From Candidatus Methanomethylophilaceae archaeon (GTDB lineage: Archaea > Thermoplasmatota > Thermoplasmata > Methanomassiliicoccales > Methanomethylophilaceae): 5,548 nucleotides of DNA. The position numbers were made by a program, and so were the translations under genes. How positions within the stretch are numbered: the stretch's first letter is position 1; each line of letters starts with the position of its first letter. Shown piece by piece: positions 4,918-5,548 of this stretch. The stretch covers positions 1 through 5,548 of the forward strand of contig JAFPVN010000037.1 in the NCBI GenBank assembly GCA_017395275.1, given 5' to 3'. The notes below the pieces were generated by a model, which saw only the letters and a program-made list of their open reading frames with translations, searched no databases and was not told the DNA's origin.

Positions 4918-4925
4918 CATCATCC

Positions 4926-5548
4926 GTGAAGTACGGAACAGCCCTCATGGCAGTGGCGGTCGCCGTCGTGGTGACGTGCGCCTGCACTATGATAGCGATG
5001 AACAAGGACACCGGCGACGACCGCAGGATCGGCATCATCGGCGCCATGGACGAGGAGGTGTCGTCACTCAAGGATTCGATGCACATCGACAGGAAGGAGA
5101 CCGTCGCCGGCATGGAGTTCTGCATCGGCACCCTTGACTCGCACAAGGTCGTCATAGCCCAATGCGGCATGGGAAAGGTGAATGCCGGCATATGTGCCAA
5201 CGTCATGATCAACGACTTCGGGGCCTACTGCATAATCAACACCGGGGTGGCCGGTTCCCTGGACAATATTTTGGATATAGGCGACATGGTGATCTCCACG
5301 GAGGCGGTGCAGCACGACTTCGACGTGTCCCCCATAGGCTTCATCAAAGGTGAGATCCCCTACACGGGACTGGTGGCGTTCCCCGCCGATAAGAAACTGA
5401 TATCCTCAGCCGAGCTCGCCATTTCGGAGTGCGCTCCCGAGATCAAGGCGGTGAAGGGAAGGGTATGCACCGGCGACCAATTCATCAACACCCCGGGGCA
5501 GAGGGACAGGATCACCTCGGAGTTCGGCGGACTGTGCTGCGAGATGGA
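4926..5548 (+). CDS. mtnN: 5'-methylthioadenosine/S-adenosylhomocysteine nucleosidase with hydrophobic N-terminal extension (3'-truncated by window)
   Basis: 207 complete codons are visible and the frame is open to the window end. MtnN (Pfs, MTAN) hydrolyses the N-glycosidic bond of methylthioadenosine and S-adenosylhomocysteine, releasing adenine, in SAM recycling. Family marks in order are RIGIIGAMDEEV (residues 34-45), CGMGKVNAG (80-88), IINTGVAGSL (103-112), VISTEAVQHDFD (122-133), TGDQFI (182-187) and CCEM (204-207). The window cuts the next codon at GA, which fits the conserved Glu. E44 matches the catalytic Glu12 of the E. coli enzyme; its partner Asp197 lies off the window. The core should start near residue 34, as bacterial enzymes begin almost at this motif. 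Residues 1-25 are an extra, very hydrophobic stretch (ALMAVAVAVVV, then TCACTMIAM), like a signal anchor. GTG 4926 fits the promoter spacing; ATG 4998 would give a plain cytosolic enzyme. The VQHDFD and GVAGSL forms resemble Clostridia/Epsilonproteobacteria-type enzymes from memory, suggesting transfer from bacteria. Confidence 0.9.
   Translation, partial: MKYGTALMAVAVAVVVTCACTMIAMNKDTGDDRRIGIIGAMDEEVSSLKDSMHIDRKETVAGMEFCIGTLDSHKVVIAQCGMGKVNAGICANVMINDFGAYCIINTGVAGSLDNILDIGDMVISTEAVQHDFDVSPIGFIKGEIPYTGLVAFPADKKLISSAELAISECAPEIKAVKGRVCTGDQFINTPGQRDRITSEFGGLCCEM

Noticed and set aside
4898..5315. Minus-strand frames (104 and 83 codons) opposite mtnN.
   Set aside because: Both lie entirely antisense to strongly conserved MtnN motifs and show no family features or start signals.
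1..5548. Search for a CRISPR array, tRNA, rRNA, riboswitch, toxin-antitoxin pair, integrase or defence gene.
   Set aside because: No regularly spaced repeats, tRNA-like T-loop/acceptor pairs or conserved riboswitch cores were seen, and no protein with nuclease, integrase, transposase or toxin motifs is encoded on either strand.

Overview
The window looks like a euryarchaeal chromosome, most likely a gut-type member of the Methanomassiliicoccales/Thermoplasmata. This is inferred from several things together. TATA-box promoters lie 22-29 bases upstream of start codons, which implies leaderless transcripts. AGG (Arg) and ATA (Ile) codons are frequent in a GC-rich background with AT-rich promoter spacers. 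There is also a BspA-type leucine-rich-repeat surface protein with a C-terminal membrane anchor. No rRNA, tRNA, CRISPR array, insertion sequence or integrase is visible, and the taxonomic assignment rests on style rather than a marker gene.

Layout, left to right. (1) 1-847 (+): the C-terminal part of a MATE-family multidrug/cation antiporter, cut by the window edge. (2) 930-1307 (+): a 125-residue tandem-repeat YegP/DUF1508 protein behind its own TATA box. (3) 1308-1386: a convergent intergenic stretch with two hairpins. (4) 1387-2013 (-): a cytoplasmic Sel1-repeat protein with a strong TATA box. (5) 2014-2186: an AT-rich spacer with an unusual 34-base inverted repeat, a T8 run acting as a probable terminator, and a hairpin. 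(6) 2187-4508 (-): a 773-residue secreted, membrane-anchored LRR protein built from three repeated modules. (7) 4509-4631: a divergent promoter region whose two TATA-like elements overlap. (8) 4632-4799 (+): a 55-residue protein with a clear Shine-Dalgarno site. (9) 4800-4925: a short spacer carrying the promoter of the next gene. (10) 4926-5548 (+): the N-terminal part of a 5'-methylthioadenosine/S-adenosylhomocysteine nucleosidase (MtnN/Pfs) with an unusual hydrophobic N-terminal extension, cut by the right edge.

The genes do not form one operon. Almost every gene has its own promoter, and orientation changes three times. Common themes are the cell surface (MATE pump, LRR protein, possibly membrane-tethered MtnN) and small proteins of unknown role (YegP-like, Sel1-like, the 55-residue protein). 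The most notable signals are the hydrophobic leader on the nucleosidase, a promoter element shared by the YegP-like gene and mtnN at exactly the same distance from the start codon, and the AT-rich inverted repeat between the Sel1 and LRR genes. I did not see convincing evidence for a defence system or other wholly new multi-gene system.
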